Of a DNA stretch of 7,564 nt, positions 1 through 6,353 are shown piece after piece. Made by a program: the position numbers and the translations under genes. This DNA comes from a bacterium (GTDB taxonomy: Bacteria > Desulfobacterota > Anaeroferrophillalia > Anaeroferrophillales > Anaeroferrophillaceae). The notes beneath the pieces were generated by a model. It saw only the letters and a program-made list of their open reading frames with translations, ran no database searches and was not told the origin of the DNA. Where the stretch lies: the NCBI GenBank assembly GCA_029940125.1, contig JAOZRP010000100.1:1-7564 (forward strand), written 5' to 3'. Every line of letters starts with the position of its first letter. Within the stretch, counting starts at the first letter, position 1.

Positions 1-2348
1 TAGTCTGAAACGTAAGGCAACTGCCGCAGAAATTCATGGATTCCCTGGCGAAGCCTGCCGGTCCCGAAGCCATGCACAATTTCAACCTGTCCCATGCCGG
101 CCCGAACCGCCCGATCCAGGTAGCGCTCCAGCTCCTCCCGGGCTTCCTCAACCCGCTTGCCGATCAGGTTGAGCGTCGGCAGGGGGGAACCGCCGCCGGC
201 GGGGATGCTGACCCGCACATTTTCCGCATCTCGCTTTTTTTTCCTGCCGGCAATGGAAGCAATCCTGTCCATCGGCACACTGGCCCGCACACTGCCGGGC
301 AGGCGGAGAACAACCAGCTTTTTCTGCCGGTCAACGGCCTCCACTTCCGCCTCCTGCCGGCTGCCGTCCAGAACCACCCGGTCGCCAACCATAAGCGTAC
401 TCAGGTCAATTGCCTTTCGGGGACGCTCGGGGGCAGGGGGAAGCAGGCTGGCGGCCTCACGCTTGAGATCGGCAAATTCATGACGCATGCCACCGGTTTT
501 AACCTTTGCCAGCCCTGAACCTTCCTCCAGCTCCCGCTGTTTTTCCTCCAGCCCGGCCAGCAGAGCCTTAAATTCCTTTTCCGCCCTGCCAATAATTTTT
601 TCAAGCTGCTGTTTGGCGGTCAGGCGCAGCTTTTCCTGCTCCTCCCTAAGTTTTTCCCGCTCTTCCCGACACTGTTCACGCAGGTGGAAGGCCTCCTGCT
701 TCAGCCTGAACAACTCCCGCTCCTTGTTCTCGACCTGCAGCAGACGTTTTTCCAGCTTCTCGGCCATCATCATCACCTGGTCATGGTCCCGGTCAAGATA
801 TTTCCGGGCCCTGGCAATGACGGAGCTTTTCAGCTTCAGCAGCCGGGCAATCTGCAGGGCGTTGCTCAGGCCGGGAACCCCGTACTGCAAGCGGTACAGG
901 GGCTGCAACGAATCGGCATCAAACGAAACCGCGACGCTTTCCACCCACGGCCGCTCGTAGGCGTAGGCCTTGACCTTGTTGTAATGGGTGGTCACCAGGA
1001 AGGCGGACTGCCGTTCGTGCAGTTCGTCCATCACCGCCATGGCCAGGGCGGCACCTTCCTGGGGGTCGGTTCCGGCACCAAGCTCATCGCATAAAACCAG
1101 TGACCGGGCATTGCAGTGCCGCAGAATTTCATCAAGGTGATGCAAATGGCCGGAAAAAGTGCTGACATCTTTGCTGATGCTTTGTTCATCGCCAATGTCG
1201 GCCATGATTTCGTCAAACAGTGGTACCCGGCTTTCCGCCGCCACCGGCAGAACCAGGCCGCAGCGGGCCATGAGGCACACCAGCCCCAAGGTTTTGAGGG
1301 CCACCGTCTTGCCGCCGGTATTGGCGCCGGAAACCACCAGGCCCTGAATCCCCGCGGCAAAATCAATATCCACCGGCACCACCGCCGCTGCTCCTTTTTC
1401 GGCCAGGAGCAGCGGGTGCCTGGCCTGCTTCAGGGAAAAACCCGCCGGCCACTCGGTCAAAAGTTCGGGGGCCGTACCGCCGATTTCCCGGCCATAGAGA
1501 GCCTTTGCCTGCACCTGGTCCAGAACAAAAACCTGCTCCAGCACCCTGACAATCTCCCACCTTTCCGCCCGCAGGTGGCCAGCAATCATCTTGAGAATCC
1601 TGATTTCCTCTTCCTGCTCTTCCTGCTGCAGAATCCCCAGGCTGTTATTGTGGCCGATGGTTTCCACCGGCTCCACAAAAAAGGTCATCTGGGTCCGGGA
1701 CTGATCGTGAATAATGCCGGAGAAGAAAGTGCGGAAGTTCAGTTTGACCGGAATCACGTAGCGGTTGTTGCGCTGGGTGATCAGGTGGTCCTGGATAATG
1801 GGCTGATAGTCAGGGTTGTGCAGGTGGGCTTCGAGGATATTCTTGAGGTTCCGGCGGGTGCTTTTTATTTGCCGGCGGATTTCCGCCAGGGCATGGCTGG
1901 CTGAATCCTTCATTTCCTCCCGCTCGTCAAAGCAGCTCTCGATCAACTCCTTCAACGGCCTGAATGACCTGAGCCCTTCAAAAAGGATTTTCAAAGGGAA
2001 AAAACGCTCGTCCATTGCCGCGGCATAACCGGTGACATCTTCCAGGCCGCGGAAAGTTTCGGCAATGGAGATCAGGGTCGGGGGAGGAAGGTAGGTTTCT
2101 TCGGCCCGGATGAGCTCCAGGTCGGCCGCCAGGCTGCGGATTCCCGCCAGGGGAACGGGACCATGTTCACCCACCAGCTCCATGAAGCGGGCCACCTGCC
2201 GCATTACGGCCGGCAATTCAGGAAAGGAGGCAGGAGGAAGAGGGGAAAGGTTGAGTACGGCATCCCGGCCTTCCCGGGTTCGGGCATGCCGGGCGACCCG
2301 TTCGGCCAGCCGGGAAAATTCCAGCACCCGGGCGGCATGGACATCCAT
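1..2348 (-). CDS. mutS2: Endonuclease MutS2 (MutS-family ATPase with C-terminal Smr domain), 3' end cut off
   Basis: The reverse strand reads open for 782 codons from the ATG at 2348 to the window edge. The product is a MutS2-type ATPase, a family linked to suppression of homologous recombination and, in some bacteria, to rescue of collided ribosomes. Visible in order: N-terminal MutS core and helical lever region (about 1-320); Walker A GANTGGKT at 341-348; an ABC-signature-like DVSTFS at 394-399; Walker B with D421-E422 followed by LGAGTDP; a switch histidine H455 in TTHYN; a long charged coiled coil (about 520-612); a small beta-rich KOW/SH3-like segment (about 650-700); and an Smr domain from about 726 with HGFGTG at 759-764. 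The DNA mismatch-recognition domain of MutS is absent, as expected. Family length is near 790, so some 15-20 residues are probably missing; the last two bases (TA) could begin Tyr or a stop. There is no clear Shine-Dalgarno. The start lies in frame, one codon after the yqeY stop, which suggests coupled translation. Confidence 0.95.
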   Translation of the reverse strand, partial: MDVHAARVLEFSRLAERVARHARTREGRDAVLNLSPLPPASFPELPAVMRQVARFMELVGEHGPVPLAGIRSLAADLELIRAEETYLPPPTLISIAETFRGLEDVTGYAAAMDERFFPLKILFEGLRSFRPLKELIESCFDEREEMKDSASHALAEIRRQIKSTRRNLKNILEAHLHNPDYQPIIQDHLITQRNNRYVIPVKLNFRTFFSGIIHDQSRTQMTFFVEPVETIGHNNSLGILQQEEQEEEIRILKMIAGHLRAERWEIVRVLEQVFVLDQVQAKALYGREIGGTAPELLTEWPAGFSLKQARHPLLLAEKGAAAVVPVDIDFAAGIQGLVVSGANTGGKTVALKTLGLVCLMARCGLVLPVAAESRVPLFDEIMADIGDEQSISKDVSTFSGHLHHLDEILRHCNARSLVLCDELGAGTDPQEGAALAMAVMDELHERQSAFLVTTHYNKVKAYAYERPWVESVAVSFDADSLQPLYRLQYGVPGLSNALQIARLLKLKSSVIARARKYLDRDHDQVMMMAEKLEKRLLQVENKERELFRLKQEAFHLREQCREEREKLREEQEKLRLTAKQQLEKIIGRAEKEFKALLAGLEEKQRELEEGSGLAKVKTGGMRHEFADLKREAASLLPPAPERPRKAIDLSTLMVGDRVVLDGSRQEAEVEAVDRQKKLVVLRLPGSVRASVPMDRIASIAGRKKKRDAENVRVSIPAGGGSPLPTLNLIGKRVEEAREELERYLDRAVRAGMGQVEIVHGFGTGRLRQGIHEFLRQLPYVSD
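235..242 (-). other. A8G slippery homopolymer inside mutS2, just upstream of the Smr domain
   Basis: On the coding strand this reads AAA AAA AAG (codons K703-K705), eight A followed by G. It contains the heptamer A AAA AAG in the zero frame, the form used in known bacterial -1 frameshifts such as dnaX. A -1 shift here would add 28 residues and stop at the TGA at 150-148, removing the Smr domain. The sequence is directly visible; function as a slippage site is only a possibility. Confidence 0.35.
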
Positions 2349-2351
2349 GGC

Positions 2352-2795
2352 TCAGGAAAGCAGCGAGGAAACCAGGCGGTTGACCTCCCGGCCATCAGCC
2401 CGGCCGGCGACCCGGGCCATGACCGTCTGCATGACCTTGCCCATGTCCTTTTTGCCGGCCGCCCCGGTTTCGGCAATCACTGCCTTGACCATCTTCTCGA
2501 TTTCAGCGGCATCCAGCTGCTCGGGCAGGTAGGCCTGCAAAATTTCCAGCTCCTGCTCTTCTTTGGCCGCCAAGTCGTCACGGCCGCCCTTTTTGAACTG
2601 GCTGATCGAATCTTTCCGCTGCTTGACCATTGTTCCCAGCAGCTTCAAAATCTCGTCATCGCTCAGCTCATGGCGGAGGGCAATCTCCCGGTTTTTGATT
2701 TCGGACCGGACCATGCGGATAGTTCCCAGCCGCAGCTTGTCCTTGGCTTTGGCTGCTTTTTTCATCTCTTCGGTAAACTGATCTTTCAAACTCAT
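2352..2795 (-). CDS. yqeY: GatB/YqeY domain-containing protein
   Basis: This encodes 147 residues, the usual length for stand-alone YqeY proteins (about 148 in Bacillus). The family shares its fold with the C-terminal tRNA-binding region of GatB, the amidotransferase subunit. Its own biochemical role is not settled; a link to tRNA or amidotransferase function is inferred from homology only. Visible hallmarks are the N-terminal helix with K and R residues leading to LRLGTIRMVRSEIKN (21-35), a middle helix with KQRKDSI (58-64), the turn ending in LQAYLPEQL (86-94), and the C-terminal segment GKKDMGKVMQ (114-123) followed by GRADGREVN (131-139). The ATG at 2795 is preferred over upstream in-frame starts because it gives the family N-terminus and follows an AAAGGGTG ribosome site. 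It starts 40 bases after hisF and ends with a TGA one codon before mutS2 in the same frame. Confidence 0.95.
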   Translation of the reverse strand: MSLKDQFTEEMKKAAKAKDKLRLGTIRMVRSEIKNREIALRHELSDDEILKLLGTMVKQRKDSISQFKKGGRDDLAAKEEQELEILQAYLPEQLDAAEIEKMVKAVIAETGAAGKKDMGKVMQTVMARVAGRADGREVNRLVSSLLS

Positions 2796-2835
2796 TGTTT
2801 CACCCTTTGTCGTCATCCGATAACTCGGTAAAATT

Positions 2836-3600
2836 TCAAGCGATGTCCCTGACCCTGACGCCACGGTCATGCAGATATTGTTTCGCCTCGCCAATGGTAT
2901 ATTCACGATAGTGGAAGATGGAAGCCGCCAGGGCGGCGCTGGCGTTGGCCTTGACAAAACCATCATACATATGTTCAAGGGTGCCAACCCCGCCGGAAGC
3001 AATCACCGGAATATCCACGGCGTCAACGATTGCCCTGGTCAGGGGCAGATCGTACCCGTCCTTGGTTCCATCCCGGTCCATGCTGGTCAGCAATATTTCA
3101 CCGGCTCCGTATTCCTCCATCTGCCGGGCCCAGACGATGGCGTCAATGCCGGTTGGTTCCCGGCCACCGTAAATGTAAACCTCCCAGCCGCCGCCGGCCC
3201 GGGACTTGGCATCGATGGCCACCACGATGCACTGACTGCCGAAACGACGGGAGGCTTCCTGAACAAAGATGGGGTTTTTGACCGCCGCCGTGTTGATGGA
3301 CACCTTGTCGGCCCCGGCATTCAACAGCGCCCGAATATCTTCCAGGGTCCGGATGCCGCCGCCGACCGTCAGGGGAATAAAAACCTGTTCCGCCGTCCGC
3401 CTCACCACGTCGATGATGATATTGCGCTGGTCGCTGGAGGCGGTAATGTCCAGGAAAGTGACTTCATCCGCCCCTTGAGCGTCATAGGCCGCCGCCACTT
3501 CCACCGGATCTCCGGCATCCCGCAGGCCGACGAAATTTATGCCTTTCACCACCCGGCCGTCTTTCACGTCCAGACAGGGAATAATCCTTTTTGCCAACAT
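2836..3600 (-). CDS. hisF: Imidazole glycerol phosphate synthase, cyclase subunit HisF
   Basis: HisF is a cytoplasmic (beta-alpha)8 barrel. It joins PRFAR with ammonia passed from HisH to give imidazole glycerol phosphate and AICAR, linking histidine and purine synthesis. The 254-residue product aligns without gaps through its first 130 residues to the Thermotoga enzyme as I recall it. The catalytic aspartates are both present: D11 in IIPCLDVKDGRVVKG and D130 in VVAIDAK. Phosphate-binding loops are seen as TVGGGI (78-83) and IASGGVG (200-206), and the conserved LTSMDRDGTKDGYD lies at 171-184. The ATG at 3600 is chosen because MLAKRII is the family N-terminus; a longer in-frame reading to about 3651 would add 17 non-homologous residues and run into hisA. 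The ribosome site is weak (GGCGGGA). The gene starts 37 bases after the hisA stop and is followed by yqeY, not hisI. Confidence 0.98.
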   Translation of the reverse strand: MLAKRIIPCLDVKDGRVVKGINFVGLRDAGDPVEVAAAYDAQGADEVTFLDITASSDQRNIIIDVVRRTAEQVFIPLTVGGGIRTLEDIRALLNAGADKVSINTAAVKNPIFVQEASRRFGSQCIVVAIDAKSRAGGGWEVYIYGGREPTGIDAIVWARQMEEYGAGEILLTSMDRDGTKDGYDLPLTRAIVDAVDIPVIASGGVGTLEHMYDGFVKANASAALAASIFHYREYTIGEAKQYLHDRGVRVRDIA

Positions 3601-3637
3601 CAGTTCAGTCCCGCCGCCAATAACAATCGATTGCTGA

Positions 3638-4366
3638 TCATGCCGCTGCAACCAGTTTCATCGCTTCCCCGAGATCAAGGGTTCCTTCGTACAGCGCCCG
3701 GCCGGTAATGGCGCCAGTCACCCCCTTCTCTTCAATGGTCAGCAACTGTTTCACATCCTCCAGGGAGGCAATCCCCCCGGACGCGATCACCGGAATGTCC
3801 AGGGCTTCCGCCAGCCGGCCGGTCTCTTCCAGGTTAACCCCGGTTTGCATGCCGTCCCGCAGGATATCGGTGTAAATAATCGCCGCCACCCCGAAATCCT
3901 GCATCTTCCTGGCCAGGTCCAGGGCATCCAGCTCCGTTTCCTCCGCCCAGCCCCGGGTAGACACCTTCCCCCGGCGGGCGTCAATGCCGACGCAGACGCG
4001 GCCGGGAAAGCGACGGGCGGCTTCCGCCACCAGCGATTCCTGCTCAACGGCCACGGTCCCGAGAATCACCCGGTCCAGACCCAGGGTCAGATACTCTTCA
4101 ATGGTGGCCAGGGAGCGAATCCCGCCGCCAAGCTGGCAGGGAATGTCCAGGGCGTCAACAATGGAAGCTATCGCCTCGCGGTTCACCGGTGAACCGGCAA
4201 AAGCGCCATTCAAATCCACCAGGTGCAGGTAGCGGGCTCCCTCTCGCTGCCAGCGGCGGGCCATCTGCGCCGGATCGGTGGAAAACAGGGTGTCATCCTC
4301 CATCCGTCCCTGCCGCAGCCGGACACAGTTGCCATCCTTCAGGTCAATAGCCGGAATAATCAGCAT
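3638..4366 (-). CDS. hisA: ProFAR isomerase HisA (phosphoribosylformimino-AICAR-phosphate isomerase)
   Basis: HisA catalyses the Amadori rearrangement of ProFAR to PRFAR, the substrate of HisF/HisH. The product is a (beta-alpha)8 barrel of 242 residues, close to the usual 240-245. The two catalytic aspartates are visible: D8 in IIPAIDLKDG and D129 in CVGIDARRG. Phosphate-loop motifs are QLGGGIR (78-84) and VIASGGIAS (193-201), with YTDILRDGMQTGVN at 165-178 matching the HisA-specific loop and separating it from its paralogue HisF. The ATG at 4366 gives the family start MLIIPAID. It lies one base after the lipoprotein's TGA and is preceded by AAGGAG with a 10-base spacer, so translation is probably coupled to the upstream lipoprotein. 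Upstream in-frame starts would only extend into the lipoprotein gene and have no homology. Confidence 0.97.
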   Translation of the reverse strand: MLIIPAIDLKDGNCVRLRQGRMEDDTLFSTDPAQMARRWQREGARYLHLVDLNGAFAGSPVNREAIASIVDALDIPCQLGGGIRSLATIEEYLTLGLDRVILGTVAVEQESLVAEAARRFPGRVCVGIDARRGKVSTRGWAEETELDALDLARKMQDFGVAAIIYTDILRDGMQTGVNLEETGRLAEALDIPVIASGGIASLEDVKQLLTIEEKGVTGAITGRALYEGTLDLGEAMKLVAAA

Positions 4367-4367
4367 C

Positions 4368-5057
4368 TCAATGAATCTCCTTCCCCTCCAGGCCGGGAAG
4401 CTGCTGGACCAGCCGGGCAACGCCGACGTCCGCCAGTTCCCTGGCCGTCAGCCACTTCCCGCCGCCCTGCAAAAAGGAACCCAGGTTGGTCAGGTCTTCA
4501 CTCAACCCTTTCTGGGTATGGTTGAACTTCCCCGCCCACACTTTTCGACCGGAACGGGCGTCAACCATAACCACTTCAAAGGCGACTGAAGCCGGCCGGG
4601 TGACGCCATACGGCCCCCCCACCCGCTCAAGGTAGCGGGTAACAGTGCCAAAAATCAGCATGTCAACTCCCAGCTGGCGGCCGATATCCCTTACCGGCAC
4701 GACGCCTAAATCAGGAATAACTTCCAGGACTTCCAAAGGCTCAACCACCCGATGCAGGCCGTAAATGGCAATTTCCCTGGCCATGGAAGTGGCAATCTGC
4801 AGGCCAATCTGGGTGGCAACCTGCTCACATTTTATCTGTTTATTGGCCAGCTGGCAGCTGGTCATCGCCTGAATATTGCCATTGCCGCCGGCAACGTGAA
4901 AAGGCAGCACGGCAACACTGCCATAGGCCGGCACCTTGTCCTGCGACGGTGAGACAATCGTATACTTCTTGGCGGAACAGGAGGCCAGCACCCAGAACAT
5001 CCCGAAAACAGCCAACCACAAACAACCGCAAAACCACTTCTCCTTTTTTAACACCAT
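4368..5057 (-). CDS. Predicted outer-membrane lipoprotein with a CsgG/PelC/LpoB-like AVLPF domain, inserted in the his operon
   Basis: I do not recognise a named gene. The 229-residue product starts with a lipoprotein signal: positive MVLKKEK, a hydrophobic stretch (8-25), and the lipobox LASC with the lipidated cysteine at C27. Serine at +2 suggests the outer membrane by the E. coli rule. The mature part resembles the alpha/beta fold of CsgG, PelC, LpoB and TolB-N-like proteins: VAVLPF at 48-53, GVDMLIFGTVT at 130-140, and VVMVDARSGRKVWAG at 162-176. A cysteine pair, C68 and C77, could form a disulfide in the periplasm. The AAGGAG ribosome site is 11 bases before the ATG at 5057. The gene follows hisH by 40 bases and its stop is one base before hisA, so it is cotranscribed with histidine genes although nothing in it points to histidine synthesis. 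A run of seven G (4614-4620) occurs in the frame. The family call is inference from motifs; an envelope-assembly role is possible but not shown. Confidence 0.85.
   Translation of the reverse strand: MVLKKEKWFCGCLWLAVFGMFWVLASCSAKKYTIVSPSQDKVPAYGSVAVLPFHVAGGNGNIQAMTSCQLANKQIKCEQVATQIGLQIATSMAREIAIYGLHRVVEPLEVLEVIPDLGVVPVRDIGRQLGVDMLIFGTVTRYLERVGGPYGVTRPASVAFEVVMVDARSGRKVWAGKFNHTQKGLSEDLTNLGSFLQGGGKWLTARELADVGVARLVQQLPGLEGKEIH
4377..4382 (-). promoter_or_regulatory. Ribosome binding site of hisA, inside the 3' end of the lipoprotein gene
   Basis: The reverse strand reads AAGGAG, then 10 bases, then the ATG at 4366. It lies within the last codons of the upstream lipoprotein gene. It supports the short hisA start and implies that the two genes are translated from the same message. 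Confidence 0.75.
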
Positions 5058-5068
5058 GAGCGTTTCTT

Positions 5069-5074
5069 CTCCTT
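5069..5074 (-). promoter_or_regulatory. Ribosome binding site of the lipoprotein gene
   Basis: The reverse strand reads AAGGAG 11 bases before the ATG at 5057, in the 40-base gap after hisH. It is a strong consensus match, which argues that the lipoprotein gene is truly translated. Confidence 0.7.
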
Positions 5075-5097
5075 GTCCGCAAACATTGCTGTTGCCA

Positions 5098-5739
5098 TCA
5101 TGAGGCCGTCACCAGGTTGCCAAAGGCTTGAAGAATGTTCAACCCCCGCCGCTGGCTTTTCTCCGGGTGGAACTGGGTAGCAAAAACATTGTCACGATAG
5201 ACGGACGAAACAAAATCAATCCCGTAATCGGTGGTCGTCGCTACAACGTCCGGATTTTCAGGGACAACGTAATAAGAGTGGACAAAATAAAAATAGGATT
5301 CATCGTCAATGTTGTCCAGCAGGGGAACCGCCCCCTGCTTGTGAATGACATTCCAGCCCATATGGGGAATCTTCAAAAAGCTGTCCGGGTCGTCAGGGTC
5401 TTTCATGCGATGGGAAAAAGGAACAACCGTCCCCTTGATGACGTCCAGGCCGGGGAAGCGGCCAAACTCCTGGCTCTCGGTGAACAGCACCTGCAATCCC
5501 AGGCAAATGCCCAGAAAGGGCTTCCCGGTCTCGATGGCTTTCAGGACCGGCTGGATGAGGTTGAAACGGTCCAGGTTTTCCATGCAATCCTTGAAAGCGC
5601 CCACGCCGGGAAGAATAACCCCCCGGGCGTCGTCAATCCTGCTTCCCGAGCGGGTAACCACCGCCGTAAACCCGGCTTTTTCCACCGCTTTCTGGACGCT
5701 GCGCAGGTTGCCCATGCCATAGTCGACAATCGCGATCAT
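5098..5739 (-). CDS. hisH: Imidazole glycerol phosphate synthase, glutamine amidotransferase subunit HisH
   Basis: HisH is the class I glutaminase partner of HisF: it hydrolyses glutamine and channels ammonia through the HisF barrel. The product has 213 residues, within the usual 195-215. The catalytic triad is complete: C79 in GICLGLQ, H191 and E193 in QFHPEKS. Other hallmarks are the N-terminal IVDYGMGNLRSV (4-15), the LPGVGAF oxyanion-side loop (43-49), and IPHMGWN (124-130) followed by YFVHSYY (151-157), both at the HisF interface or active site. The ATG at 5739 is one base after the hisB stop (TGA-A-ATG), so translation is likely coupled. It is separated from its partner hisF by the lipoprotein gene and hisA. 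The sequence shows no sign of damage. Confidence 0.98.
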   Translation of the reverse strand: MIAIVDYGMGNLRSVQKAVEKAGFTAVVTRSGSRIDDARGVILPGVGAFKDCMENLDRFNLIQPVLKAIETGKPFLGICLGLQVLFTESQEFGRFPGLDVIKGTVVPFSHRMKDPDDPDSFLKIPHMGWNVIHKQGAVPLLDNIDDESYFYFVHSYYVVPENPDVVATTTDYGIDFVSSVYRDNVFATQFHPEKSQRRGLNILQAFGNLVTAS

Positions 5740-5740
5740 T

Positions 5741-6340
5741 TCACAGCATCCCCTTGGTGCTCAAAGGCTGGCCGTCAAGGCCGGCATCGGGAGTCCAGGC
5801 CCGCCTCAGGGCATGAGCCAGGGCTTTAAACACCGCCTCAAAAATGTGATGCTGGTTCTTGCCGTAATGCAGGTTGATGTGCAGCGTCAGTCCACCATGG
5901 CTGGCAAAAGCCCGGAAAAACTCTTCCATCAACTCGGTATCCATCACCCCTACTTTTTCCACCACCAGCGGCACGTTATAGGTCAGGTGCGGACGTTTGG
6001 AAAGATCAATGGCCACCGAACACAGGGCTTCATCCATAGGAATGCTGGCTTCACCGTAACGGGCAATACCACCGCCGTCGCCCAGGGCAGCCGCCAGTGC
6101 CTGTCCCAGGCAGATGCCCAGATCTTCAACCGTATGATGATAGTCAACTTCCAGGTCGCCCTGGGCCGTCACCACCAAGTCGCTGCGGCTGTGCCGGGCA
6201 AGCAGCGTCAACATGTGATCCATGAAGGGAATGCCGGTTCCGATTGACGAGTCGCCCCGGCCGTCAAGCTTCAATTCCAGCTTGATGCTGGTTTCTGCTG
6301 TCTGCCTCACGATCTTTCCCTGCCGCGGTTCTTCACTCAT
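5741..6340 (-). CDS. hisB: Imidazoleglycerol-phosphate dehydratase HisB (monofunctional)
   Basis: This enzyme dehydrates imidazole glycerol phosphate to imidazole acetol phosphate, the step after HisF/HisH. The product is 199 residues, the normal size for the stand-alone dehydratase. The histidinol-phosphatase half of the bifunctional enterobacterial HisB is missing, so the phosphatase must be a separate gene. The two metal-binding repeats are visible: DYHHTVEDLG (66-75) and NQHHIFEAVFKALA (162-175), with H68, H69, E72 and H164, H165, E168 as the likely Mn ligands, plus FMDHML at 39-44. The C-terminus QPLSTKG (191-197) matches the family. The ATG at 6340 is 12 bases after the hisD stop and follows AAAGGA with a 7-base spacer; that ribosome site overlaps the hisD TGA. 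Confidence 0.98.
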   Translation of the reverse strand: MSEEPRQGKIVRQTAETSIKLELKLDGRGDSSIGTGIPFMDHMLTLLARHSRSDLVVTAQGDLEVDYHHTVEDLGICLGQALAAALGDGGGIARYGEASIPMDEALCSVAIDLSKRPHLTYNVPLVVEKVGVMDTELMEEFFRAFASHGGLTLHINLHYGKNQHHIFEAVFKALAHALRRAWTPDAGLDGQPLSTKGML

Positions 6341-6347
6341 GATTCCA

Positions 6348-6353
6348 TCCTTT
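6348..6353 (-). promoter_or_regulatory. Ribosome binding site of hisB overlapping the hisD stop
   Basis: The reverse strand reads TGAAAGGA, in which the TGA ends hisD and AAAGGA is placed 7 bases before the hisB ATG. This is typical of coupled operon genes and supports the chosen hisB start. Confidence 0.65.

Noticed and set aside
36..960. Overlapping plus-strand frames opposite the mutS2 C-terminal region
   Set aside because: They are shadows; serine/arginine-rich composition reflects the complement of the charged coiled coil of MutS2.
1606..1632. Repetitive TTCCTCTTCCTGCTCTTCCTGCTG stretch
   Set aside because: It encodes the Gln/Glu-rich helix QQEEQEEE in the MutS2 lever region, a normal low-complexity helical segment.
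1116..1904. Plus-strand open frame of 262 codons
   Set aside because: It is antisense to mutS2, whose ATPase core is fully recognisable on the other strand. The translation has no domain-like pattern; long antisense frames are expected in GC-rich coding DNA.
2815..2826. Small inverted repeat (CCGA-GTTA-TCGG on the coding strand) between hisF and yqeY
   Set aside because: A four-pair stem without a following T-run is too weak to be called a terminator.
3624..3633. Perfect palindrome CAATCGATTG in the hisA-hisF gap
   Set aside because: It is only 10 bases with no room for a loop and no T-run, so not a terminator; as an operator it has no supporting second site.
2869..3708. Plus-strand open frame of 279 codons
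   Set aside because: It lies antisense to hisF and the end of hisA, both intact with all catalytic residues. It has no recognisable motif.
5128..5829. Plus-strand open frame of 233 codons
   Set aside because: It is antisense to hisH and the end of hisB and is explained by codon bias of those genes.
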